Origin: JANMDN01 sp031376285
Lineage (GTDB): Bacteria; Actinomycetota; Thermoleophilia; Miltoncostaeales; Miltoncostaeaceae
Assembly (NCBI GenBank): GCA_031376285.1
Contig: JANMDN010000066.1
Coordinates: forward strand, 18,453 to 82,452
DNA length: 64,000 nt
Direction of reading: 5' to 3'
Shown: piece after piece, positions 6,763-14,091 of the stretch
Position numbering within the stretch: position 1 is the first letter of the stretch
How the letters are laid out: every line of letters starts with the position of its first letter
Notes under the pieces: model-generated
Told to the model about the DNA's origin: nothing
Database searches by the model: none
Seen by the model: the letters and a program-made list of their open reading frames with translations, nothing else
Position numbers and translations under genes: made by a program

Positions 6763-9153
6763 ATGGCCGAGCTGCTTGCCGAGCGTGCGCAGGATGCGCC
6801 GCTCAGCGTCCGAGAACTCCGCTCCCTCCACGCGTACTGGCGGGCGGCAAACTATCTTTCGGTTGGGCAGATCTATCTGCTTGACAACCCACTGCTTCGC
6901 GAGCCGCTCACGCTCGCCCATGTCAAGCCACGCCTGCTCGGCCACTGGGGAACGACCCCAGGGCTCAACTTCATCTACGCGCATCTCAACCGGCTCATCC
7001 GAGCGCGCGACCTTGACGTGCTCTACATCGCCGGCCCTGGGCACGGCGGACCCGCGCTCGTCGCAAATACCTACCTTGAGGGCACCTACTCCGAGGTCTA
7101 CCCGGAGATCACACGAAATGAGGACGGCCTGCGTCGCCTGTTCCGGCAGTTCTCGTTCCCGGGCGGCATTCCGAGCCACGTCGCGCCGCAAACTCCGGGG
7201 TCGATCCACGAGGGCGGCGAGCTCGGCTACTCCCTGGCCCACGCTTTCGGGGCGGCCTTCGATAACCCAGACCTCTTGGTGTGTTGTGTCGTCGGCGACG
7301 GTGAGGCCGAGACCGGTCCACTTGCCGCAAGTTGGCACTCGAACAAGTTCCTAAACCCCGCAGGCGACGGCGCGGTGCTGCCGATCCTCCATCTCAACGG
7401 CTACAAGATCGCAAGCCCAACGGTTCTTTCCCGAATTCCTGAGCGTGAGCTGCAACGCCTCCTCGAGGGGTATGGCTACCTCCCGCACTTCGTCTCAGGG
7501 GACGATCCGGAGGCGATGCACCAGCTGATGGCGGCAACCCTCGACCGCGTCGCTGACCAGATCGCGCAGATCCAGCGTTCGGCGCGCAAGGACGGCGCGA
7601 TCGAGCGTCCGCGTTGGCCAATGATCGTGCTCCGCAGCCCGAAGGGATGGACCGGACCAAAGGTCGTTGACGGGCTCCCCGCCGAGGGTTCGTTTCGCTC
7701 GCACCAGGTACCGCTTTCAGGACTCGCGACCAGTCCCGAGCACCTCGCTCAGCTTGAGGAGTGGATGCGCTCCTACCGGCCGGAGGAACTTTTCGACGAC
7801 AACGGTTCGCTGCGTGAAGAGCTGGCCGCACTTGCACCGACCGGTGCTCGCCGCATGGGTGCGGTCCCCCACGCAAACGGGGGCCTCCTCACCCGCGACC
7901 TCGACCTGCCGGACTTCCGCAACTACGCCGTCAGCGTCTCTGCGCCGGCGACCGGAGCGACCGAGGCCACTCGCGTGCTCGGCGCCTTTCTACGTGACGT
8001 CCTGGCGTTGAACGCAACCGCCGCGAACTTCCGGATCTTCGGGCCCGACGAGACCGCGTCGAACCGTCTGAGCGCGGTGTTCGAGACCACCGGTCGAACC
8101 TGGGAGTCGGAGCGCATCGAAACCGATGACCACCTTGCAACTGACGGTCGCGTCATGGAGGTCTTGAGCGAGCACCTCTGCGAAGGTTGGCTTGAGGGCT
8201 ATCTCTTGACGGGGCGCCACGGGCTCCTCAACTGCTACGAAGCGTTCATCCACATCGTCGACTCGATGGTCAACCAGCACGCGAAGTGGTTGAAGGTATG
8301 CGCCGAGATCCCGTGGCGTCGTCCCGTTCCGTCGCTGAACATCCTGCTGAGCTCACTTGTCTGGCATCAAGACCACAACGGCTTTAGCCACCAGGACCCC
8401 GGTTTCATCGATCTTGTCGCAAACAAGAAGGCCGAGGTCGCGCGCGTCTACCTCCCGCCCGACGCGAACTGCCTGCTCTCGGTGGCCGACCACTGTTTGC
8501 GGTCGCGCGACTACATCAACGTCATCATCGCCGGCAAGCAACCCGCGCCGGACTTTCTCAGTATGGAGGAGGCGGCCGAGCACTGCGCACGTGGCCTCGG
8601 AATCTGGCCGTGGGCGAGTAGCGACGACTCAGACGAGCCGCACGTCGTGATCGTGTGCGCCGGTGACACCCCGACGCTTGAGGCGCTCGCCGCCACTGCC
8701 CTACTGCGCGAGCACCTTCCGCAGTTGCGCGTTCGCTTTGTCAACGTCGTCGACCTCATGCGCCTGCAACCCAGTAGCGAGCATCCGCACGGCCTCTCAG
8801 ACGATGAGTTCGATGCGATTTTCACGTCGGATCGCCCGGTGATCTTTGCCTACCACGGCTACCCCACATTGATCCACCGCCTGACCTACCGGCGCACCAA
8901 CCATCATGGAATTCACGTGCGCGGCTATAAGGAGGAGGGAACAACCACGACACCGTTTGACATGTTGATGCTGAACGACATGGACCGCTTTCGCCTCGTG
9001 ATGGACGTCATCGACCGCGTTCCAGACCACGACCCGATCAAGGCCGCTGGCGTGCATCGCGAGATGGCCGCCGAGCGGGTGCGCCACCGCGAATACACGC
9101 GAACAACCGGCGACGATCCGCCTGAGATCCGCAACTGGACTTGGGGGTACTGA
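6763..9153 (+). CDS. xfp: Phosphoketolase (xylulose-5-P/fructose-6-P type)
   Basis: A 796-aa protein of full family length. It cleaves xylulose 5-phosphate (and often fructose 6-phosphate) with phosphate to give acetyl phosphate plus a triose or tetrose phosphate, in the cytoplasm, using thiamine diphosphate and Mg2+. Visible hallmarks: G-P-G-H-G-G-P-A near residue 92, the ThDP/Mg motif G-D-G-E-A-E-T-G-P near 178, S-x-x-V-W-H-Q-D-H-N-G-F-S-H-Q-D-P-G near 533, and the C-terminal R-T-N-H-H-G-I-H-V-R-G-Y-K-E-E-G-T-T-T-T-P-F-D-M. The acetate kinase gene starts six bases after the stop, so acetyl phosphate is used at once to make ATP. Whether both sugar phosphates are used cannot be told from motifs alone. 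Confidence 0.97.
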   Translation: MAELLAERAQDAPLSVRELRSLHAYWRAANYLSVGQIYLLDNPLLREPLTLAHVKPRLLGHWGTTPGLNFIYAHLNRLIRARDLDVLYIAGPGHGGPALVANTYLEGTYSEVYPEITRNEDGLRRLFRQFSFPGGIPSHVAPQTPGSIHEGGELGYSLAHAFGAAFDNPDLLVCCVVGDGEAETGPLAASWHSNKFLNPAGDGAVLPILHLNGYKIASPTVLSRIPERELQRLLEGYGYLPHFVSGDDPEAMHQLMAATLDRVADQIAQIQRSARKDGAIERPRWPMIVLRSPKGWTGPKVVDGLPAEGSFRSHQVPLSGLATSPEHLAQLEEWMRSYRPEELFDDNGSLREELAALAPTGARRMGAVPHANGGLLTRDLDLPDFRNYAVSVSAPATGATEATRVLGAFLRDVLALNATAANFRIFGPDETASNRLSAVFETTGRTWESERIETDDHLATDGRVMEVLSEHLCEGWLEGYLLTGRHGLLNCYEAFIHIVDSMVNQHAKWLKVCAEIPWRRPVPSLNILLSSLVWHQDHNGFSHQDPGFIDLVANKKAEVARVYLPPDANCLLSVADHCLRSRDYINVIIAGKQPAPDFLSMEEAAEHCARGLGIWPWASSDDSDEPHVVIVCAGDTPTLEALAATALLREHLPQLRVRFVNVVDLMRLQPSSEHPHGLSDDEFDAIFTSDRPVIFAYHGYPTLIHRLTYRRTNHHGIHVRGYKEEGTTTTPFDMLMLNDMDRFRLVMDVIDRVPDHDPIKAAGVHREMAAERVRHREYTRTTGDDPPEIRNWTWGY

Positions 9154-9159
9154 GAACGC

Positions 9160-10251
9160 ATGCGCGTCCTCGTCGTAAACGCCGGCTCAAGCAGCTTGAA
9201 GCTCAGCGTGCTCGACGGCGATCACCGCGTCGCGGAGCAAGAGCTACGCGCCGAAGGGTCGAAGTTCGAGAACGACGAGGTCGACCGGGTGGTGAGCGAG
9301 ATGGGCCCCGTCGACGCCATCGGCCATCGCATCGTGCACGGCGGCGCGCGCTACTTGGAACCGGTCCGTATCGACGCCGACGTCATTCGAGAGTTGACCG
9401 CGCTTTCGGCGCTTGCGCCAGTTCATCAAGCGAAGTCGCTCGCGGCGCTTGAGGCCGTGGGCCACATCCTCGGCGACCTCCCGGCGGTCGCTTGCTTCGA
9501 CACGGCGTTCCACGCGACGCTCCCCGAAGCGGCCTACACCTATGCGCTACCTCAGGCCTGGCGCGAGCGCTTCGGTCTGCGTCGATACGGCTTCCACGGG
9601 CTCGCCCATGCCTCCGCGGCGCGCCGGGTCTCAGAGCTACTCGAACGACCGCTTGAGGGTCTTCGCCTGGTCACCTGTCACCTCGGCGCCGGGGCGTCGC
9701 TTGCCGCGGTGCAGGATGGACTGTCGGTTGACACGACGATGGGCTTCACCCCACTTGACGGCCTGGTCATGGCGACCCGCTCAGGCAGCGTCGACCCAGG
9801 GCTTGTCCTGTGGCTTCTCGAAGAGGCCGGCCTGAGTGAGCCGGAGCTCGCGCAGGCACTCGAACATGAATCGGGGCTCTTGGCGCTCGCCGGCTCCGCT
9901 GATATGCGGATCATCCTGCGGGCCGTCGAGCAGGGCGACGCGCGCGCGACCCTGGCGCTTGCGGTCTACAACCATCACGTCCGCGCCGGTATCGCCACGA
10001 TGGCCGCGGCAATGGGGGGCCTCGATGCGTTGGCGTTCTGTGGTGGCGTCGGCGAGCACGCCGCCGCGGTACGAGCAGGAGCCACCTCCGGCCTGGAGTT
10101 CCTCGGTGTCGGCATCGACCCCCATCACAACGCCGAGCAGCTCGGCGATCGCGACGTCAGCGCCTCCGGTAGCCGCGCGCGCACCCTCGTCGTCGCCGCC
10201 CGCGAAGACCTCGAGATCGCTCGTCACGTGCACCACGTGCTCGCGTCCTAG
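9160..10251 (+). CDS. ackA: Acetate kinase
   Basis: A 363-aa acetate kinase, slightly shorter than the roughly 400-aa enterobacterial form, as in many actinobacteria. It converts acetyl phosphate and ADP to acetate and ATP. Key blocks: V-N-A-G-S-S-S-L-K at the start (phosphate 1 loop), H-R-I-V-H-G-G near residue 50, C-F-D-T-A-F-H near 111, Y-G-F-H-G near 143, and H-L-G-A-G-A-S followed by D-T-T-M-G-F-T-P-L-D-G near 170-195. It follows the phosphoketolase gene by six bases, so the two form an operon giving one ATP per phosphoketolase turnover. A hairpin element begins nine bases after the stop. Confidence 0.97.
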   Translation: MRVLVVNAGSSSLKLSVLDGDHRVAEQELRAEGSKFENDEVDRVVSEMGPVDAIGHRIVHGGARYLEPVRIDADVIRELTALSALAPVHQAKSLAALEAVGHILGDLPAVACFDTAFHATLPEAAYTYALPQAWRERFGLRRYGFHGLAHASAARRVSELLERPLEGLRLVTCHLGAGASLAAVQDGLSVDTTMGFTPLDGLVMATRSGSVDPGLVLWLLEEAGLSEPELAQALEHESGLLALAGSADMRIILRAVEQGDARATLALAVYNHHVRAGIATMAAAMGGLDALAFCGGVGEHAAAVRAGATSGLEFLGVGIDPHHNAEQLGDRDVSASGSRARTLVVAAREDLEIARHVHHVLAS

Positions 10252-10259
10252 CGCCATCC

Positions 10260-10310
10260 GGCCAGCTCATCGGTAGCCGAGGTTTGGGCTGGCCGCGATC
10301 TGGGCACTCC
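10260..10310. repeat. Intergenic structured element, copy 1
   Basis: Directly after ackA, arms GGCCAGC (10260-10266) and GCTGGCC (10288-10294) can pair. The loop ends in GAGGTTTG, and the element continues with a stretch ending GATCTGGGCACTCC (to 10310). The same GAGGTTTG plus GATCTGGGCACTCC core recurs at 13133-13184, with different but again complementary arms. It could act as a terminator for ackA, or be a conserved RNA or repeat element. Confidence 0.5.
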
Positions 10311-10495
10311 GACGAGTAGTTCTCGTCGAACGCGACTGGATCGAGCAGGTCATCGATGCCGAGATGCCGCTGCGACCGGGCAGGGCGGGAATACCTCGTC
10401 TCGGATGGCGCGGTGTCCCCAGAACGGAACTTGAGCGTGGTCGGCTCTCGCGGCGAATGGACCGGAGAGCCAAAACACCGACGATTGGAGTTCAC

Positions 10496-11569
10496 ATGAG
10501 CGACGCCATCACCCGTCGCCAGATGATTGGCGGCCTCGCCATTGCCGCTCCCCTCACCGTATTCGGACTCGCCGGGTGCGCCAATGGCAGCGGCGACGAC
10601 ACGGCCACCGTGGCCAACGCGGCGACATCTGGCAAACAGGGCCACAGTGGCGCGGCCATCGCGGCGGTTGATCCCGGACCAGTCGTGGCGCCGAGCAAGC
10701 CACACACGCCGTTCCCCGCGCAGGCGCCTGCACGATCGACAACGCGCCTCCACCGGCTTGAATTCGAGATCGACGAGCACCTAATCGAGATCGCACCTGG
10801 CCGAACCATGATGGCCTGGACCTTCAACCGATCCGGTGAGCCCGGGCGCATCCCCGGTCCGATCCTGAGGGTCACCGAAGGCGACAGGATGGACTTCACC
10901 CTGCACAACACCGGCTCACTCGCCCACTCAATGGACTTCCACGCGGCCAAGATCTCGTGGTCGCGCCACTACGGCCCGGTGGCCGTCGGCAAGCGCGCGA
11001 GCTTCTCGTGGACGGCCAAGGTCCCCGGCGTGTTCATGTACCACTGCGGTGTTGCCCCGGTGCTACTCCACATTGGACAGGGCCAACAGGGGATGATCAT
11101 CGTCGATCCCGCCGACGAGTCGCTCCTTCCACCCGCGCTCGAGTTCGCGATTGTGCAAACCGACCTCTACCCGGGAAAGAACGGCGCGATATCCGACTAC
11201 TCGCAGCTGCAGGCGGCGACACCGGAGTTCGTGGTCTTCAACGGCTACGCGAACCAGTACACGGGCAAGAACGCACTGAAGATCAAGAAAGGTCAGCGCG
11301 TGCGCGTCTTCGTGCAGAACGCCGGACCGAACCGCTGGTCAGCGTTTCACGTCATCGGAGCGCTCTTTGACCGGGTTTTTGTCGAGGGGATCTACAAGGA
11401 GAACCTCACCCGCGGAAGCCAAACCCTCAACCTCGCGCCCAGCCAGGGCGCGGTCGTCGAATTTACCGTCGAGGAGGGCGGCAGCTACCCGTTCGTGTCC
11501 CACGACTTCCATGATCACGCGAAAGGCGCCTTCGGGCTCTTTACGACAAACGGAGAAGGGACGGGATGA
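10496..11569 (+). CDS. Tat-exported copper oxidase, nitrite-reductase-like, probable lipoprotein
   Basis: A 357-aa two-domain cupredoxin protein. The N-terminus has a twin-arginine signal (T-R-R-Q-M-I-G-G) followed by L-A-G-C, a lipobox, so it should be folded, exported and lipid-anchored outside the cell. Domain 1 (about residues 95-210) has S-L-A-H-S-M-D-F-H-A-A and V-F-M-Y-H-C-G near residue 182; domain 2 (about 225-357) has A-F-H-V-I-G-A and V-S-H-D-F-H-D-H-A-K-G-A-F-G. These match the type 1 and type 2 copper ligands of NirK-like multicopper oxidases. The Cys is followed by V-L-L-H and then Q-G-M with wider spacing than in classical NirK, so nitrite reduction is not assured; another oxidase activity is possible. 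The ATG is preceded by GGAG. A second cupredoxin gene lies convergent just downstream. Confidence 0.85.
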   Translation: MSDAITRRQMIGGLAIAAPLTVFGLAGCANGSGDDTATVANAATSGKQGHSGAAIAAVDPGPVVAPSKPHTPFPAQAPARSTTRLHRLEFEIDEHLIEIAPGRTMMAWTFNRSGEPGRIPGPILRVTEGDRMDFTLHNTGSLAHSMDFHAAKISWSRHYGPVAVGKRASFSWTAKVPGVFMYHCGVAPVLLHIGQGQQGMIIVDPADESLLPPALEFAIVQTDLYPGKNGAISDYSQLQAATPEFVVFNGYANQYTGKNALKIKKGQRVRVFVQNAGPNRWSAFHVIGALFDRVFVEGIYKENLTRGSQTLNLAPSQGAVVEFTVEEGGSYPFVSHDFHDHAKGAFGLFTTNGEGTG

Positions 11570-11580
11570 GCCACCCGAGA

Positions 11581-11596
11581 CCGGGCGTCGCCCCGG
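11581..11596. terminator. Weak hairpin between convergent copper-protein genes
   Basis: CCGGG (11581-11585) and CCCGG (11592-11596) form a short GC-rich stem with a six-base loop in the 42-base gap between two convergent genes. There is no T-run, so it is at best a weak bidirectional terminator. Confidence 0.3.
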
Positions 11597-11611
11597 CCAG
11601 GGTCAGGGCCG

Positions 11612-12112
11612 CTATTTGACGGTGAGCGTTCCTTTCATGCCCGCTTCAAGGTGACCAGGCACTGAGCAGTAGTACGTATACGTGCCCGCCGGAAGATCTG
11701 CGGACACCTCGGACACGCCGCCTTGTGTAACGACCTCACCCTTCTTGTCCGGTGCCCGTAGCGCGATGTTGTGCGGGATTGCCGACGGGTTTGGCATCTT
11801 GAGCGTCACGGCACCCGACTCAGCGGTGGCCGACGCGCGGGAGAATGCGAGCCGCGTCGAGTCAGCCGGTATCTCGATCGTCTGACCGCCGCCGAGCTCC
11901 GTTGTCGCGGTGTCGACCGCTTTGCCGACCTCCGACGTGACGGTGTCCACGGCCTTGCCGACCTCCGACGTCACGGTGTCGACGGCCTTGCCGACCTCAG
12001 ACGTCGCCTGGTCGACGACGTTTCCATCATCACCGCCGCCGCAGCCGGTCCCGACTGCACCAAGGGCGGCAATGCACGCGACCGAAAGAGCCGCGAGAGG
12101 TGTCCGTTTCAT
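11612..12112 (-). CDS. Cupredoxin (blue-copper) lipoprotein with a repeat spacer
   Basis: A 166-aa protein. The ATG at 12112 has a GAGG site about nine bases upstream; the open frame extends farther but is not signal-like. A lipoprotein signal (about residues 1-22, ending G-T-G-C) is followed by a linker of three 11-residue repeats (T-S-E-V-G-K-A-V-D-T-V) that should form an amphipathic helix. A plastocyanin-like domain then runs to the end (about residues 75-166). Copper ligands are visible: His in A-I-P-H-N-I, then Y-Y-C-S-V-P-G-H-L-E-A-G-M giving Cys, His and Met. The mature protein should sit on the outer face of the membrane and carry single electrons, possibly to or from the neighbouring nitrite-reductase-like protein. 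Confidence 0.87.
   Translation of the reverse strand: MKRTPLAALSVACIAALGAVGTGCGGGDDGNVVDQATSEVGKAVDTVTSEVGKAVDTVTSEVGKAVDTATTELGGGQTIEIPADSTRLAFSRASATAESGAVTLKMPNPSAIPHNIALRAPDKKGEVVTQGGVSEVSADLPAGTYTYYCSVPGHLEAGMKGTLTVK
11909..12007 (-). repeat. Three tandem 33-bp units inside the cupredoxin gene
   Basis: Three head-to-tail 33-base units (11909-11941, 11942-11974 and 11975-12007) differ at a few bases and keep the reading frame. Each encodes one 11-residue heptad-like helix unit. The copy number may vary between strains, because such in-frame repeats expand and contract easily. Confidence 0.85.
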
Positions 12113-12490
12113 GAGCGTGTCCTCGATTCGTCTGTTTCTACGGACGTTCCCGCGGGGACCGTCCGTAAACACGAATGACGGACGAGCCGAGGAGGGCAGC
12201 GAGCGCGGCGCAGATGAACGGATCAAGGCCGCACCCATCCGATGCCGGCCTCCGACATCACCCGTCGGCAGCTGTTCGTGGATTGATCACCGAGAAGGAT
12301 CTGGTTTGTTGCAAATGATTGATCCGCGCGTTCTTCATTCGACGACTGCGTCCATAGGCTCGGCAAGCTCCTCGCCGTGCACCGACGGAGCGGGTGGCAG
12401 AAGTAGGAGGGTTGGCCCGTCGTCGCCTTCCTCGGGCCGCACCGGCGACTCACCGCCGACCGCTTCGCCGCACGATGGATCGGGCCTGAG

Positions 12491-12536
12491 CCGTTAAGAG
12501 CTCATCTATCAGCACTTAACGGCTATAAGTGCTGAT
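12491..12536. promoter_or_regulatory. Overlapping inverted repeats (operator or alternative-fold switch)
   Basis: Two inverted repeats share a central arm. CCGTTAAG (12491-12498) pairs with CTTAACGG (12515-12522), and ATCAGCACTTA (12508-12518) pairs with TAAGTGCTGAT (12526-12536, eleven perfect pairs). Only one pairing can form at a time. The stretch is AT-rich for this genome. It lies at the degraded end of the dihydrofolate-reductase-like gene, and no intact regulator gene remains beside it. Confidence 0.5.
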
Positions 12537-12872
12537 CTATACTCATTTGTCGCGATGCCAAGACGAGCGACCCCGACTCCTCCAACCATCCGCCGCGCGA
12601 TTTTTCGATCGAGTTGATCAGCGAGACTTCACGTTCCGGGCTAGAGATCTCCCGTTCGACCGCTGGCGCATCGGGTTGTCGGCAATAGGAGGCCAATAGT
12701 CCTTGAGTCCTTCATACGTCTTGCGGCCGAGCAGCAGGGTGTCCGCCGCGTGAAGTCGTTCGGCGTTGTAGATATCGAAACCTTCGTCGAAGGGACGAGC
12801 CATCACGTTGTGGTCGGTACCCTCGTAGTAACCATCTACCGAGACAATGTTGCAAATGACTATTTTGCGCAT
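12523..12872 (-). pseudogene. Frameshifted, truncated dihydrofolate-reductase-like (RibD C-terminal type) gene
   Basis: From ATG 12872 the first 65 or so codons match the family well (M-R-K-I-V-I-C-N-I-V-S-V-D-G-Y-Y-E-G, then L-L-L-G-R-K-T-Y-E-G near residue 50). Near base 12670 the frame breaks. The +1 frame continues with family-like E-R-E-I-S, then I-N-S-I-E-K, and stops at 12523. Intact relatives are about 180-200 residues, so the C-terminal third is missing as well. This looks like decay, or a one-base assembly error plus truncation. The original product would be a cytoplasmic NADPH-dependent reductase of uncertain substrate. Confidence 0.65.
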
Positions 12873-12884
12873 GCACGGGGACAT

Positions 12885-13332
12885 ACCCCTTATCCAAGGT
12901 GCAAAGCATGCCCAATCCAACCTGCAGACGCTGGTTCACCGATCGACCCACAGGTTCCGCTCACGTCGGGCTCGCTCCACACGGGCGTGATCAGCAGCTC
13001 CTCCACGCGTTCGCCAACTCCGCGCCGGGTCGCTGGGGTCGAGTTCGAGTGAACCGGTCGCGAGAGGGGGCGGAGTCCATTCGGCAAAGCCTTGCGGGAA
13101 GGCGGCGATAGGTCACCTCCCGCGAACGGTCTCCCGAGCCCCCGGGCGATCGAGGTTTGCTCGGGCCGTGATCTGGGCACTCCATCGAACACGGGTGCGT
13201 GCTCCGAGTCGTCTCGCGCTCGCGCCCCTCAATGCGGCGCCTGCATCCGCTCCCGCCGACACACAATGACTGGATCCTCTTGATCAACCTCCCAGAAACG
13301 CGCCAGCACAGTGCATCCAGGGGAGTCAGGTC
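12885..13332. other. Intergenic region upstream of the ABC exporter
   Basis: No convincing gene in either strand. It contains the second copy of the structured intergenic element (13133-13184). It should also carry the promoter of the downstream ABC transporter operon, although no clear -10/-35 pair stands out. Confidence 0.4.
13133..13184. repeat. Intergenic structured element, copy 2
   Basis: Arms CCCGAGC (13133-13139) and GCTCGGG (13159-13165) pair. The loop ends GAGGTTT, and the element continues to GATCTGGGCACTCC (to 13184). Compared with copy 1 at 10260-10310, the left arm sits at the same distance from the GAGG core but differs in sequence, and the right arm has changed with it, so the stem is kept. 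Confidence 0.5.
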
Positions 13333-14091
13333 ATGAACACCGGTAATGGGAACGAGACCCCGGCCGCGCGCGCAATCGGCGCAACCAAGATCTATGGCCT
13401 CGGCGATGCCGAGGTGCGGGCGATCGATGGGATCGACGTTGCGTTCGCGACCGGCGCCTTCACCGCAATCATGGGGCCGTCGGGTTCTGGCAAGTCGACG
13501 CTCATGCAGTGCATGGCCGGACTCGATCGGCTCACCTCGGGCGAGTCGTGGATCGGTGACGTTGAGCTGACTGGGCTGTCTGAGAAGCAGCTCACGAAGG
13601 TCCGCCGCGACCGCGTGGGATTCATCTTCCAGTCCTTCAACCTGGTGCCGACCCTCACGGCGGTCGAGAACATTCGCCTGCCGCTCGACATCGCAGGTCG
13701 CGACCCTGAAGGCGACTGGATGGACCAGGTGATCGACGCCCTCCACCTGCGCCCACGCTTGAAGCACCGCCCCTCTGAGCTTTCCGGCGGCCAGCAGCAG
13801 CGCGTCGCGGCAGCTCGAGCGCTTGTCTCGCGGCCCGACATTGTCTTTGCTGACGAGCCGACTGGGCAGCTCGACTCGCAGTCCTCCGCTGAGCTTCTTT
13901 CCTTTATGCGCCGGGCGGCCGACGACTTCAACCAGACCATCGTGATGGTGACCCACGAGCCGACGGCAGCGAGCCGGGCCGACCGGGTGATCTTCCTGGC
14001 CGACGGCCGGATCGTCGACCAGATGTCTGAGCCCACGGCCGAGTCGATTCTCGACCGGATGAAGACGCTCGCGGCGGGGCCGCGGACATGA
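13333..14091 (+). CDS. ABC transporter ATP-binding protein (MacB/LolD type)
   Basis: A 252-aa nucleotide-binding subunit. Motifs in order: Walker A G-P-S-G-S-G-K-S-T near residue 50, Q-loop F-Q-S-F-N-L near 98, signature L-S-G-G-Q-Q-Q-R near 153, Walker B I-V-F-A-D-E-P-T near 173, and H-loop T-H-E. The start region E-V-R-A-I-D-G-I-D fits the LolD/MacB subfamily, which drives mechanotransmission-type exporters rather than importers. Its stop overlaps the start of the FtsX-like permease (ATGA), so the two are made together and form one complex at the inner membrane. The substrate is unknown; in gram-positive actinobacteria such pairs handle peptides, lipids or cell-envelope signals. Confidence 0.93.
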   Translation: MNTGNGNETPAARAIGATKIYGLGDAEVRAIDGIDVAFATGAFTAIMGPSGSGKSTLMQCMAGLDRLTSGESWIGDVELTGLSEKQLTKVRRDRVGFIFQSFNLVPTLTAVENIRLPLDIAGRDPEGDWMDQVIDALHLRPRLKHRPSELSGGQQQRVAAARALVSRPDIVFADEPTGQLDSQSSAELLSFMRRAADDFNQTIVMVTHEPTAASRADRVIFLADGRIVDQMSEPTAESILDRMKTLAAGPRT

